Shown: piece after piece, positions 33,145 to 41,766 of the stretch
Numbering within the stretch: position 1 is the stretch's first letter
Layout: each line of letters opens with the position of its first letter
Source: Rahnella victoriana
Lineage (GTDB): Bacteria > Pseudomonadota > Gammaproteobacteria > Enterobacterales > Enterobacteriaceae
Length of the DNA: 64,000 nucleotides
NCBI RefSeq assembly: GCF_004330295.1
Contig: NZ_SJOJ01000010.1
Location: forward strand, 118,749 to 182,748
Reading direction: 5' to 3'
Notes under the pieces: generated by a model
Databases searched by the model: none
The model's input: only the letters and a program-made list of their open reading frames with translations
What the model was told of the DNA's origin: nothing
Program-made: the position numbers and the translations under genes

Positions 33145-33810
33145 ATGGCTTATGTCCGCCCTGTTAATGCAGCAATTTTTGATATGGATGGTCTGTTAAT
33201 TGATTCTGAACGGTTATGGGTTCAGGCCGAACTGGATGTTTTCAGTAGTCTGGGCGTGGATATTTCCCAGCGACATTTGTTACCGGATACGCTGGGTTTG
33301 CGCATCGATCAGGTGGTCAGGATGTGGTATCAGGCGCTGCCTTGGCAGGGGCCGGGTCTTGAGGAGGTCTCTTCACGGATCATTGCCCGGACCATTGAAC
33401 TGGTGGAACAAACCCGCCCTCTGCTGCCAGGCGTGAACCATGCCCTTGAGCTTTGCCGTGATCAGGGGCTGAAGATTGGTCTCGCTTCTGCTTCACCGCT
33501 TTATATGCTCGATACCGTGCTGGAAATGTTTAACCTGCAATCCTATTTTCAGGTCCGTGTCTCTGCCGAGAATCTGCCGTACAGCAAGCCTCATCCGGAA
33601 GTCTATCTGCTCGCAGCCGGGCAATTGCAGGTTGATCCTCTGAACTGCGTCACGCTGGAAGATTCCTTTAATGGCATGATCGCCACCAAAGCCGCACGCA
33701 TGCGTTCGGTGGTGGTGCCTGACCATGAATACAGCGCCGATCCCCGCTGGGCACTGGCCGATGTCAAACTGTCTTCTCTCGAAGAATTGCGTCCGGCGCA
33801 TATCAGTTGA
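33145..33810 (+). CDS. hxpB: Hexitol phosphatase B (HAD superfamily, YniC)
   Basis: Cytoplasmic sugar-phosphate phosphatase, 221 residues. HAD motif I DMDGLLID with Asp13/Asp15; motif II in GLASASP; motif III lysine in SKPHPEVY; motif IV LEDSFNG. E. coli HxpB acts on 2-deoxyglucose-6-P and sorbitol/mannitol phosphates. AAGGGAG precedes the ATG. A GC-rich hairpin (33817-33842) follows. Confidence 0.93.
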   Translation: MAYVRPVNAAIFDMDGLLIDSERLWVQAELDVFSSLGVDISQRHLLPDTLGLRIDQVVRMWYQALPWQGPGLEEVSSRIIARTIELVEQTRPLLPGVNHALELCRDQGLKIGLASASPLYMLDTVLEMFNLQSYFQVRVSAENLPYSKPHPEVYLLAAGQLQVDPLNCVTLEDSFNGMIATKAARMRSVVVPDHEYSADPRWALADVKLSSLEELRPAHIS

Positions 33811-33816
33811 ATGGAA

Positions 33817-33842
33817 TGCGCAGCAGCGGGCGTTGCTGCGCA
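33817..33842 (+). terminator. GC-rich hairpin after hxpB
   Basis: TGCGCAGCA / TGCTGCGCA 9-bp stem with an 8-nt loop, 7 nt after the hxpB stop. It lacks a good T run, so termination would be inefficient. Confidence 0.4.
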
Positions 33843-33939
33843 CCTTCCGCACTTTCCTTCCCGTTCCTCACGCATTTCCCCTGCCATCATTTTCCAGGCG
33901 ACGTTTAATTTCGTAAAGCTTGAACTGACTCATAAAATA

Positions 33940-33958
33940 AATAAAACGTTATTTCATT
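33940..33958. promoter_or_regulatory. KdgR operator upstream of kduI
   Basis: AATAAAACGTTATTTCATT matches the 19-bp KdgR consensus AATRAAAYRNYRTTTYATT at essentially all positions. It lies just upstream of the kduI -35 element. The cognate repressor gene kdgR is 4 kb downstream. Confidence 0.85.
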
Positions 33959-33962
33959 TTTA

Positions 33963-33991
33963 TTGAATTCGTATGCCAATGAACCTATGAT
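33963..33991 (+). promoter_or_regulatory. kduI promoter
   Basis: TTGAAT (33963-33968), a 17-bp spacer, TATGAT (33986-33991). Transcription would start near 33998, giving a leader of about 110 nt. Confidence 0.65.
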
Positions 33992-33997
33992 TCCTGC

Positions 33998-34082
33998 AAC
34001 AAGGACGAGCCGGGAGCTCTCCTGCTTCTGTACGCTGTCACTGCCACGCAACGGTCAGACTAGCCCGGTAAGTCCTCCTTAA
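33998..34082 (+). other. Structured 5' leader of kduI
   Basis: The predicted 5' end (AAGGACGAGCCGGG at about 34001) can pair with CCCGG and GTCCT near 34065-34080, forming a long-range stem that encloses about 50 nt, with GAGCTC inside. Function unknown. Confidence 0.4.
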
Positions 34083-34109
34083 TATTGTCAATCTATGAGA
34101 GGCACCGAC

Positions 34110-34946
34110 ATGCAAGTTCGTCAAAGCATCCACAGCGACCACGCTAAAACGCTTGATACCGCTGAATTACGCCGTGAATTTCTCATTGAGAAAATCTTTG
34201 AAAAAAATGCCTACACCATGACCTACAGCCACATTGACCGCATTATTGTCGGCGGTGTCATGCCTGCTGAAAAAACGGTCACCGTAGGCGATGAAGTCGG
34301 TAAGCAACTCGGTGTGAGCTATTTTCTGGAACGGCGTGAGCTGGGCGTCATTAATATTGGCGGACCGGGCCTGATTGTGGTTGATGGCACAACCTATGAA
34401 ATCGGTCATGAAGAAGCGTTGTATGTCGGTAAAGGGGCGAAACAGGTCGAATTCAGCAGTGTAGATGCGGCCAAACCGGCGAAGTTCTATTACAACAGCG
34501 CCCCGGCGCATACCACTTTCCCGAACAAAAAAATCACCCTGGCGGAAGCCTCTCCGCAAACTATCGGCGACGCTGCGACCAGCAACCGCCGGACCATCAA
34601 TAAATTCATCGTGCCTGACGTGCTGGAAACCTGCCAGCTGACCATGGGGCTGACCAAACTGGAAGAAGGCAGCCTGTGGAACACCATGCCTTGCCATACC
34701 CATGAACGCCGTATGGAAGTGTATTTCTACTTCAATATGGAAGCGGAAACAGCAGTGTTCCACATGATGGGGCAACCACAGGAAACCCGTCACTTGCTGG
34801 TGCATAACGAACAGGCTGTTATCTCCCCAAGCTGGTCGATTCATGCTGGCGTGGGCACTAAAAACTATACCTTTATCTGGGGTATGGTCGGTGAAAATCA
34901 GGTATTCGACGACATGGATCACGTCAAAGTCAGCGAACTGCGCTAA
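34110..34946 (+). CDS. kduI: 5-dehydro-4-deoxy-D-glucuronate isomerase
   Basis: Cytoplasmic step of pectate/unsaturated uronate catabolism: DKI (5-keto-4-deoxyuronate) to 2,5-diketo-3-deoxygluconate. 278 residues, the E. coli length, with the cupin zinc motif [15 protein letters not shown] and the C-terminal [30 protein letters not shown] at 34110 ([15 protein letters not shown]) has GAGAGG upstream; an ATG five codons earlier is less likely. It is followed by kduD and controlled by the KdgR box at 33940. Confidence 0.96.
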   Translation: MQVRQSIHSDHAKTLDTAELRREFLIEKIFEKNAYTMTYSHIDRIIVGGVMPAEKTVTVGDEVGKQLGVSYFLERRELGVINIGGPGLIVVDGTTYEIGHEEALYVGKGAKQVEFSSVDAAKPAKFYYNSAPAHTTFPNKKITLAEASPQTIGDAATSNRRTINKFIVPDVLETCQLTMGLTKLEEGSLWNTMPCHTHERRMEVYFYFNMEAETAVFHMMGQPQETRHLLVHNEQAVISPSWSIHAGVGTKNYTFIWGMVGENQVFDDMDHVKVSELR

Positions 34947-34953
34947 CCCCCCG

Positions 34954-34977
34954 CGCTCTGCCTTAACCGGCAGAGCG
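34954..34977 (+). other. Intercistronic hairpin between kduI and kduD
   Basis: CGCTCTGCC / GGCAGAGCG 9-bp stem with a 6-nt loop and no T run. Could stabilise the kduI transcript or lower kduD expression. Confidence 0.5.
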
Positions 34978-35022
34978 ACTCATCTTTATGGCGAATGTGC
35001 CGTGGCAAAAGAGACTCTGAAT

Positions 35023-35784
35023 ATGATCCTCAATTCCTTTGAATTAAGCGGCAAAGTCGCCATCGTAACCGGATGCAATACCGGACTGGGTCAGGGCATG
35101 GCGCTCGGCCTTGCGCAGGCGGGATGTGATATCGTCGGCGTTAACGTCTCCGCACCGGAAGACACCGAAAAGAAAGTCACCGCGCTGGGCCGTCGTTTTC
35201 TCGACCTGCGGGCGGATTTGAGTAGTATCAACGGCATTCCTGATCTGATTGAGAAAGCGGTCGGGGAATTTGGTCATATCGATATTCTGATTAATAACGC
35301 CGGGATTATCCGTCGTGAAGATGCCATCGAATTCAGCGAGAAAAACTGGGACGATGTGATGAATGTGAACAGCAAAACGTTGTTCTTTATGTCACAGGCC
35401 GTGGCGAAGCAATTCATCAAACAGGGCAACGGCGGCAAAATCATCAATATCGCTTCCATGTTGTCCTATCAGGGCGGGATCCGCGTGCCTTCCTATACCG
35501 CATCCAAAAGCGCCGTCATGGGTCTGACACGACTGATGGCCAATGAATGGGCGAAGCACAACGTGAATGTGAATGCGATTGCTCCGGGATACATGGCCAC
35601 GAATAACACCGAGCAGTTACGTGCTGATGGAGATCGCAGCAAAGAAATCCTCGACAGGATCCCGGCCGGACGCTGGGGATTGCCGGAAGATGTCATGGGG
35701 CCGGTGGTCTTCCTGGCGTCAAAAGCGTCGGATTATGTGAATGGCTACACTATTGCTGTCGATGGCGGGTGGCTGGCACGGTAG
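35023..35784 (+). CDS. kduD: 2-dehydro-3-deoxy-D-gluconate 5-dehydrogenase
   Basis: SDR enzyme, 253 residues like E. coli KduD, reducing 2,5-diketo-3-deoxygluconate to KDG with NADH. Cofactor loop TGCNTGLGQGMA, NNAG, catalytic Ser in NIASMLS and YTASK. ATG at 35023 (MILNSFELSGKV) is chosen by family alignment; the frame is open far upstream into kduI. Ends in DGGWLAR as usual. It forms an operon with kduI. The KDG produced is the inducer that releases KdgR. Confidence 0.96.
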   Translation: MILNSFELSGKVAIVTGCNTGLGQGMALGLAQAGCDIVGVNVSAPEDTEKKVTALGRRFLDLRADLSSINGIPDLIEKAVGEFGHIDILINNAGIIRREDAIEFSEKNWDDVMNVNSKTLFFMSQAVAKQFIKQGNGGKIINIASMLSYQGGIRVPSYTASKSAVMGLTRLMANEWAKHNVNVNAIAPGYMATNNTEQLRADGDRSKEILDRIPAGRWGLPEDVMGPVVFLASKASDYVNGYTIAVDGGWLAR

Positions 35785-35806
35785 CAACAAGATAAGTGAC
35801 ATGATT

Positions 35807-35830
35807 AAGGCGTATTTATATACGCCTTTT
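35807..35830 (+). terminator. Terminator of kduID
   Basis: AAGGCGTA / TACGCCTT stem followed by a T-rich tract. Confidence 0.8.
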
Positions 35831-35900
35831 TCTTTTTTATCATGCCGTTGACAATTAGTTACAGGGTCGCTCTTCCAAGATTGTGACAGTTTCACTTATA

Positions 35901-35916
35901 CTGGATAAAATAACAG
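35901..35916. promoter_or_regulatory. LexA (SOS) box upstream of ydjM
   Basis: CTGGATAAAATAACAG fits CTG-N10-CAG with an AT-rich centre, 21 bp before the ydjM ATG. It lies inside a larger inverted repeat, ACTGGATAA / TTATCCAGT (35900-35925). E. coli ydjM is a LexA target, which supports the call. Confidence 0.75.
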
Positions 35917-35936
35917 TTATCCAGTTCGGACGCGTC

Positions 35937-36494
35937 ATGACGGCGGAAGGCCATCTCATTTTCTCAATAGCCTGTGCAGTATTTGCTAAAAAGGCACAGC
36001 TTTCTCCCGAACTGGCGCATGGTGACTGGTGGCACATCATTCCAGGGTCTTTGCTCACCTGTCTGTTACCTGATATCGACCATCCGAAATCCGTACTGGG
36101 TCAGCGGCTCAAATGGCTTTCCACACCTATCGCCCGCGCTTTCGGTCACCGAGGATTTACCCACAGTTTGCTGGCAGTGGCAGGCGGTATTTTCCTGCTG
36201 CGTACCCATTTCCCCCACGACTGGGTGATCCCAGCCGATGCATTCCACGCCATGATCATAGGGTATCTGAGTCACATTCTGGCTGATATGCTGACGCCTG
36301 CGGGTGTACCGTTGCTCTGGCCCTGCCGCTGGCGTTTCCGTTTGCCGCTGATTAACAGCCAGAAAGGCAACCAGCTGGAAAGAACGCTCTGCTTATTGCT
36401 GGTCGGTTTAACGCTTTTCTGGCCAGACTGGACGCCCATCATTGGTGCAATCAATCCGGACTTTTTTAATCACATTCTGAAACTGTTCATCTGA
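35937..36494 (+). CDS. ydjM: LexA-regulated inner-membrane metal-dependent hydrolase YdjM
   Basis: 185 residues, DUF457/YdjM family of membrane proteins with zinc-hydrolase-like motifs: LLPDIDHPKS, GHRGFTHS and HILADMLTPAG, plus several hydrophobic helices. ATG at 35937 (MTAEGHL) matches the E. coli start; a GTG farther upstream at 35883 would overlap the LexA box. The activity is unknown; expression is expected on DNA damage. Confidence 0.92.
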   Translation: MTAEGHLIFSIACAVFAKKAQLSPELAHGDWWHIIPGSLLTCLLPDIDHPKSVLGQRLKWLSTPIARAFGHRGFTHSLLAVAGGIFLLRTHFPHDWVIPADAFHAMIIGYLSHILADMLTPAGVPLLWPCRWRFRLPLINSQKGNQLERTLCLLLVGLTLFWPDWTPIIGAINPDFFNHILKLFI

Positions 36495-36682
36495 CGTGAA
36501 CAAAATACGCCCGCATCGGATGTAATTTATACAAATACCACCAAAAAGTTATAATGAATTCCTTTTGGATATAAATACTCAGGCTCCCAAACTGATATTC
36601 TTCACCGCATTGCTTTGGGATGGTGCAATCCTTTCCGGAAACACCCGTTTCGTTTATCAAAATTATAAGACTGGAGTCTGGT

Positions 36683-38074
36683 ATGAATCTTCCGCTCGTT
36701 CTAAACGTAGTGGCTTTCGTGGTCCTGCTGTTGCTGCTGGCGCAAACCCGCCATAAGCAATGGAGTCTGGCAAAAAAAGTCCTTCTGGGTCTGGCGATGG
36801 GCGTCGTCTTTGGCCTGGCATTACAGCTGATTTACGGTTCAGATGACCCGGTTCTGAAAACCTCAATCACATGGTTCAATATTGTCGGTAATGGCTACGT
36901 TCAGTTGCTGCAAATGATCGTCATGCCGCTGGTCTTCGTGTCGATTTTGAGTGCAGTAGCGAAACTGCATAACGCGTCGTCTCTGGGCAAAATCAGCTTC
37001 CTGACCATCGGCACCCTGCTGTTCACTACGCTGATTGCCTCTCTGGTGGGTATCTTCGTCACGGGTCTGTTCGGCCTGACCGCTGACGGGCTGGTACAAG
37101 GTACGCAGGAAACGGCACGACTGACCGCGATTCAGTCCAACTATGTCGGCAAAGTGGCTGACCTGAGCGTTCCGCAGCTGATCCTTTCCTTTATTCCTAA
37201 GAACCCGTTTGCTGATCTGACCGGCGCAAGCCCGACGTCAATCATCAGCGTGGTGATTTTTGCTGCCTTTGTGGGTGTCGCTGCCCTGCAACTGGTAAAA
37301 GACGATGCTGAAAAAGGCCCGCGTGTTCTGGCCTTCATTGATACCCTTCAGGCCTGGGTGATGAAGCTGGTACGTCTGATCATGAAACTGACCCCGTACG
37401 GCGTGCTGGCGCTGATGACCAAAGTGGTCGCAGGTTCGAACATTCAGGACATCATTAAGCTCGGCAGCTTCGTTGTCGCGTCTTACCTGGGTCTGGCGAT
37501 TATGTTTGTCATTCACGCAGTGCTGTTGTCTTTCACCGGCGTGAACCCGGCGAAATTCTTCCGTAAAGTCTGGCCGGTGCTGACCTTTGCGTTCACCAGT
37601 CGTTCCAGTGCCGCAACGATCCCGCTGAGCGTGGAAGCGCAGACTCGTCGTCTGGGTATTCCGGAATCTATCGCCAGCTTTGCGGCCTCTTTCGGCGCAA
37701 CAATTGGTCAGAATGGTTGTGCGGGTCTGTATCCGACGATGCTGGCAGTGATGGTTGCACCGACGGTGGGCATCAACCCGTTTGATCCGGTGTGGATTGC
37801 TACCTTAGTGGGTATCGTTACCCTGAGCTCTGCCGGCGTTGCGGGTGTGGGCGGTGGCGCAACCTTCGCCGCGCTGATCGTTCTGCCTGCTATGGGGCTG
37901 CCGGTGACATTGGTTGCCCTGCTGATTTCGGTCGAGCCACTGATTGATATGGGCCGTACTGCGCTGAATGTCAGCGGTTCAATGACTGCCGGGACGATCA
38001 CCAGCCAGTTACTGAAACAAACCGACAAAACCGTGATGGATTCTGAGGAAACGGCTGAGCTGGCTCACCGTTAA
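36683..38074 (+). CDS. tcyP: L-cystine : sodium symporter TcyP (YdjN)
   Basis: Inner-membrane cystine importer of the dicarboxylate/amino acid:cation symporter family, 463 residues as in E. coli. Eight hydrophobic helices with [12 protein letters not shown] (substrate-binding hairpin HP1), [15 protein letters not shown] and [17 protein letters not shown]. The ATG at 36683 has TGGAG upstream; the longer frame from 36620 is unsupported. A TATAAT at 36550 is a candidate -10. E. coli tcyP is activated by CysB; no site was resolved here. Confidence 0.95.
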   Translation: MNLPLVLNVVAFVVLLLLLAQTRHKQWSLAKKVLLGLAMGVVFGLALQLIYGSDDPVLKTSITWFNIVGNGYVQLLQMIVMPLVFVSILSAVAKLHNASSLGKISFLTIGTLLFTTLIASLVGIFVTGLFGLTADGLVQGTQETARLTAIQSNYVGKVADLSVPQLILSFIPKNPFADLTGASPTSIISVVIFAAFVGVAALQLVKDDAEKGPRVLAFIDTLQAWVMKLVRLIMKLTPYGVLALMTKVVAGSNIQDIIKLGSFVVASYLGLAIMFVIHAVLLSFTGVNPAKFFRKVWPVLTFAFTSRSSAATIPLSVEAQTRRLGIPESIASFAASFGATIGQNGCAGLYPTMLAVMVAPTVGINPFDPVWIATLVGIVTLSSAGVAGVGGGATFAALIVLPAMGLPVTLVALLISVEPLIDMGRTALNVSGSMTAGTITSQLLKQTDKTVMDSEETAELAHR

Positions 38075-38091
38075 GTCCGGACCCTGATAAA

Positions 38092-38125
38092 CAAAAAACC
38101 GAAGCCAGTGGCTTCGGTTTTTTTT
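38092..38125. terminator. Bidirectional terminator between tcyP and kdgR
   Basis: AACCGAAGCC / GGCTTCGGTT stem with an A run on the left and an eight-T run on the right, between convergent genes. Confidence 0.9.
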
Positions 38126-38147
38126 ATATCTGAAACGGCCGTTTTAT

Positions 38148-38939
38148 TCAGAACGGATAATCGTGAAAACCGATTTGCTCTGAAATATTCCGTGCGGCGG
38201 TATGCAGCATTTCCACGTAGTGACTTTTGCTTTCTTCGGAGAAACGAATGGTCGGGAATGAAATGCTCAGACCGGCAATCACCACGCCAAAGCGGTCGAA
38301 TACCGGCACCGCAATGCAACGCAGTCCCTGCTCCTGCTCTTCATTATCTTCACCGTAACCCTGCGCACGCACCTGATCCAACGCTGTCTGTAAATCGGCG
38401 GCATTCATGATGGTGTTTTCAGTGCTGCGGGTGAACTCAATTTCCTGCAACAACGCACTGACTTCCGCTTTATCGCCCCAGGCCAGCAGCACTTTACCAA
38501 TCGCGGTGGTATGCAACGGGTTGCGGCGACCGATACGCGAGTGCATGCGTAAGTTGTACATGGAATCGATTTTATGAATGTAGACAATCCCGTCTTCATC
38601 CAGCGCACCCAGGTGGATCGTTTCGCGGGTCAGGCGGGACAGTTCGCGCATCTGAATATCGGCACTGCGGATCAGATCGACGTTTTGCAGCGCCCTGGCT
38701 CCCAGTTCGAACAACTTTAGCGTCAGGGAATATTTCTCTGACTCCCCTTCCTGTGCCACATAACCCAGCGATTTCATCGTCTGAAGAAAACGGTACACCG
38801 TGCTTTTAGACATCATTACGCGCTGAGAAAGTTCTGTAATACCAATCTCACGCTCTTCGCCCAGTGCCTGTAAAATACCGAACACTTTCAGGACAGAGGA
38901 AACGGAATCGGGTTGCTTATCAAGATCTGCGATAGCCAT
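38148..38939 (-). CDS. kdgR: Transcriptional regulator KdgR (IclR family)
   Basis: Repressor of pectinolysis and KDG-catabolism genes, released by 2-keto-3-deoxygluconate. 263 residues as in E. coli: N-terminal winged HTH (about 15-75, MMSKSTVYRFLQTMKSLGYV) and C-terminal IclR effector domain (QGLRCIAVPVFDRFGVVIAGLSIS). Here it neighbours its own targets kduID. Divergent from yebQ; a possible operator lies at 38980. Confidence 0.96.
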   Translation of the reverse strand: MAIADLDKQPDSVSSVLKVFGILQALGEEREIGITELSQRVMMSKSTVYRFLQTMKSLGYVAQEGESEKYSLTLKLFELGARALQNVDLIRSADIQMRELSRLTRETIHLGALDEDGIVYIHKIDSMYNLRMHSRIGRRNPLHTTAIGKVLLAWGDKAEVSALLQEIEFTRSTENTIMNAADLQTALDQVRAQGYGEDNEEQEQGLRCIAVPVFDRFGVVIAGLSISFPTIRFSEESKSHYVEMLHTAARNISEQIGFHDYPF

Positions 38940-38979
38940 AGGGTGAGTTACCTGCTCGCGTTAGTTTTGTTTCAAAAAA

Positions 38980-38998
38980 AATAGAACGTGGTTTTTAT
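38980..38998. promoter_or_regulatory. Weak KdgR-like site between kdgR and yebQ
   Basis: AATAGAACGTGGTTTTTAT matches about 15 of 19 KdgR consensus positions and is itself a near palindrome. It could control kdgR, yebQ or both. Confidence 0.4.
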
Positions 38999-39178
38999 TA
39001 TAGTGGCAAGCATCGCTGAGAAGCAATCAACCCATTGATTGAGAATGTAAGAACTGTTAAGCCAGTTTCATTCCTGCGAGAGAGAGATAAAATTCATTTC
39101 ATCATGTGACAATTGTCACTTTAGGTTGATTAGCGTAGTAATATTCCCCTCACTGATGACTACGTACTGACATAACTC

Positions 39179-40576
39179 ATGACTTCAACACCGACTGACG
39201 GACTTCCTATACCGCAACGATACGGTGCCATTCTGGCGATTGCGCTGGGTATCACCGTTTCCGTACTGGATGGCGCGATCGCGAACGTGGCGCTGCCGAC
39301 GATTGCCAATGATTTCCATGCCAGCCCGGCAACCTCCATCTGGGTAGTGAACGCCTATCAGCTGGCGATCACCATCTCGCTGCTTTCACTGGCTTCGCTC
39401 GGTGACATATTCGGCTACCGGCGGATTTACCAGACCGGTTTACTGGTGTTCAGTATTACCTCTCTGTTCTGCGCCCTGTCGGATTCCCTGATGACGCTGA
39501 CCGTAGCCCGCGTGTTACAGGGTTTCGGGGCGGCGGCGATCATGAGCGTGAATACGGCGCTGATACGCATTATTTACCCGCAACGTTTCCTGGGTCGCGG
39601 TGTCGGCATCAACGCGCTGATTGTGGCAGTCTCTGCGGCGGCAGGTCCGACAATTGCGGCCGGTATTCTGTCCGTTGCCTCATGGCAATGGCTGTTCGCC
39701 ATTAATGTCCCTATCGGTATTGTGGCGCTGATCCTTGGCCTGAAGTTTTTACCCGCTAACTCGACGCGCAGTCAGGGACAACGCTTTGATATTGTCAGCA
39801 GCGTGATGAATGCCCTGACGTTCGGCCTGCTGATCAGCGCCATCAGCGGCTTTGCACAAGGCCAGAACCACCTGCTGATACTGGGTGAAGTGATTGCCCT
39901 GCTGGTCATCGGCTGGTTCTTCGTGCGCCGGCAGCTTTCGCAGCCCTTCCCGTTGCTGCCGATCGATTTGTTGCGCATCCCGATTTTCAGCATGTCTCTG
40001 GGAACCTCGCTGTGTTCTTTCAGTGCTCAGATGCTGGCCTTCGTTTCGCTGCCCTTCTTCCTGCAAAATACGCTGGGACTGAATTCCGTAGATACCGGAC
40101 TTCTGCTGACGCCGTGGCCGCTGGCAACCATGGTGATGGCTCCGATAGCGGGACGTCTGGTCGAGCGTTTCCATCCGGGAATGCTCGGTGGCATTGGTCT
40201 GGTGGTCTTTTCCTTCGGCCTCTTTTCCCTGTCGTTACTGCCGCCGGAACCTTCGCATCTGAATATCATCTGGCGCATGTTGCTGTGCGGCGCAGGCTTC
40301 GGCTTATTCCAGTCGCCAAACAACCATACGATCATCAGTTCAGCCCCGCGCAACCGCAGTGGCGGCGCGAGCGGACTGCTGGGCACCGCCCGTCTTTTAG
40401 GTCAGACAACCGGTGCGGCGATGGTGGCACTGATGTTTAACCTGTTCCCGCAGCACGGCACCCACGCCTCGCTGATCCTTGCCGGCACGCTGGCGGGGAC
40501 CGGAGCATTAGTCAGTTTGCTGAGGATGACCCAGAAGACCAGCAGTCAGAAAGAGGCTGAAAACCTGAAATCCTGA
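39179..40576 (+). CDS. yebQ: MFS transporter YebQ (DHA2, 14-TM)
   Basis: 465 residues, drug:H+ antiporter-2 type with about 14 hydrophobic helices. Motif A-like loop LGDIFGYRRIY and motif C-like AAAGPTIAAGIL are visible, with LDGAIANVALPTI in helix 1. Substrate unknown; in E. coli yebQ also faces kdgR and precedes htpX. The ATG directly follows TAACTC with only a poor ribosome site. Confidence 0.88.
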   Translation: MTSTPTDGLPIPQRYGAILAIALGITVSVLDGAIANVALPTIANDFHASPATSIWVVNAYQLAITISLLSLASLGDIFGYRRIYQTGLLVFSITSLFCALSDSLMTLTVARVLQGFGAAAIMSVNTALIRIIYPQRFLGRGVGINALIVAVSAAAGPTIAAGILSVASWQWLFAINVPIGIVALILGLKFLPANSTRSQGQRFDIVSSVMNALTFGLLISAISGFAQGQNHLLILGEVIALLVIGWFFVRRQLSQPFPLLPIDLLRIPIFSMSLGTSLCSFSAQMLAFVSLPFFLQNTLGLNSVDTGLLLTPWPLATMVMAPIAGRLVERFHPGMLGGIGLVVFSFGLFSLSLLPPEPSHLNIIWRMLLCGAGFGLFQSPNNHTIISSAPRNRSGGASGLLGTARLLGQTTGAAMVALMFNLFPQHGTHASLILAGTLAGTGALVSLLRMTQKTSSQKEAENLKS

Positions 40577-40580
40577 TATG

Positions 40581-40610
40581 AAAAAGCCCGGCAAAATAGC
40601 CGGGCTTTTG
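40581..40610. terminator. Bidirectional terminator between yebQ and htpX
   Basis: AAGCCCGGC / GCCGGGCTT stem flanked by A and T runs. Confidence 0.88.
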
Positions 40611-40629
40611 TGTGTATCGCACAAGCGAA

Positions 40630-41508
40630 TTACTTAATGTAAGCACCACTGCGCAGCGCTTCGATACGTTTATCCAGCGGCGGGTGAGACATAAACAGCT
40701 CGCTGAATGATTTCGATTTGCCGTTGATGCAAAACGCCATCATGCTGCCCGCTTCCTGCGGTTCATGGCTGGTTTTCAGGCGCTGCAACGCAGCAATCAT
40801 TTTCTCACGGCCCACCAGTTTTGCTGAACCCGCATCCGCATGGAACTCACGGTGACGCGAGAACCACATCGTAATGATGCTGGCGAGGATACCGAAAACC
40901 AGTTCCAGCACGGTCGCTACAGCAAAATAAATCATCGGGTTACCGTTACTTTCTTCGCCATCACGGTTACCGGAAAGGAACCCGGAAGCCACCTGCGCAA
41001 TAATACGTGAAATGAAAATCACGAAGGTGTTCACGATGCCCTGAATCAGCGTCATCGTCACCATATCGCCGTTAGCAATATGGCTGATTTCGTGGGCGAT
41101 AACCGCCTCGGCTTCATCCTGACTCATGCTTTGCAGCAAACCGGTACTGACGGCCACCAGTGAGGCGTCGCGGCGCGCGCCCGTGGCGAACGCATTAATA
41201 TCGGGTGCGTGGTAAATCGCCACCTGCGGCATCGCAATACCTGCCTGCTGAGACTGGCGACGTACGGTGTTCATCAACCAGCGCTCAGTTTCATTACGCG
41301 GCTGCTCAATGACTTCACCACCCACTGAGCGTAACGCCATCCATTTCGACATCAGCAATGAAACAATTGCACCACCGAAGCCAAACAGCCCGGCCATGAT
41401 CATCAGCCCCGGCACGCTGCTGTGCTGAATGCCAGTCAGGCTAAGCACCAGCCCGAATACCAGCATAACGGCCAGGTTAGTCAGCAGGAACAACGCTATA
41501 CGCATCAT
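40630..41508 (-). CDS. htpX: Membrane zinc protease HtpX
   Basis: Inner-membrane M48 metalloprotease of the envelope stress response, acting with FtsH on misfolded membrane proteins. 292 residues with zinc motif HEISH (139-143), the third ligand in [15 protein letters not shown], and four hydrophobic helices. A CpxR-like box lies upstream. Starts with tandem ATG-ATG as in E. coli. Confidence 0.97.
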   Translation of the reverse strand: MMRIALFLLTNLAVMLVFGLVLSLTGIQHSSVPGLMIMAGLFGFGGAIVSLLMSKWMALRSVGGEVIEQPRNETERWLMNTVRRQSQQAGIAMPQVAIYHAPDINAFATGARRDASLVAVSTGLLQSMSQDEAEAVIAHEISHIANGDMVTMTLIQGIVNTFVIFISRIIAQVASGFLSGNRDGEESNGNPMIYFAVATVLELVFGILASIITMWFSRHREFHADAGSAKLVGREKMIAALQRLKTSHEPQEAGSMMAFCINGKSKSFSELFMSHPPLDKRIEALRSGAYIK

Positions 41509-41641
41509 AAAATTTTACTTCCTCATTGTTACTTCGTTGTTATTAGCAGAGTCATACCACCGGCACATAGCACGCACGGTTGTACTGATCCTATGGGCTT
41601 CTTATCAGGATTCAAGAGCCCATGCGTTCTGAAGGCCTTAA

Positions 41642-41656
41642 TTCACAATACTTTAC
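41642..41656 (-). promoter_or_regulatory. CpxR-like box upstream of htpX
   Basis: Minus strand GTAAA-N5-GTGAA, one mismatch from the CpxR repeat GTAAA-N5-GTAAA, 134 bp before the htpX start. E. coli htpX is a Cpx target. Confidence 0.5.
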
Positions 41657-41719
41657 ATTTTGAAGTGTTTGATTTCACAGACAGGCCTGAAATATCGACA
41701 ATCCCCCTAAATTCAGGAC

Positions 41720-41745
41720 AAAAAAAAGCGCACCGGAGTGCGCTT
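41720..41745 (-). terminator. Terminator of proQ-prc
   Basis: GCGCAC / GTGCGC hairpin followed on the minus strand by seven T. Confidence 0.85.
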
Positions 41746-41766
41746 TCAGTGTGACTTTCACAAGGA

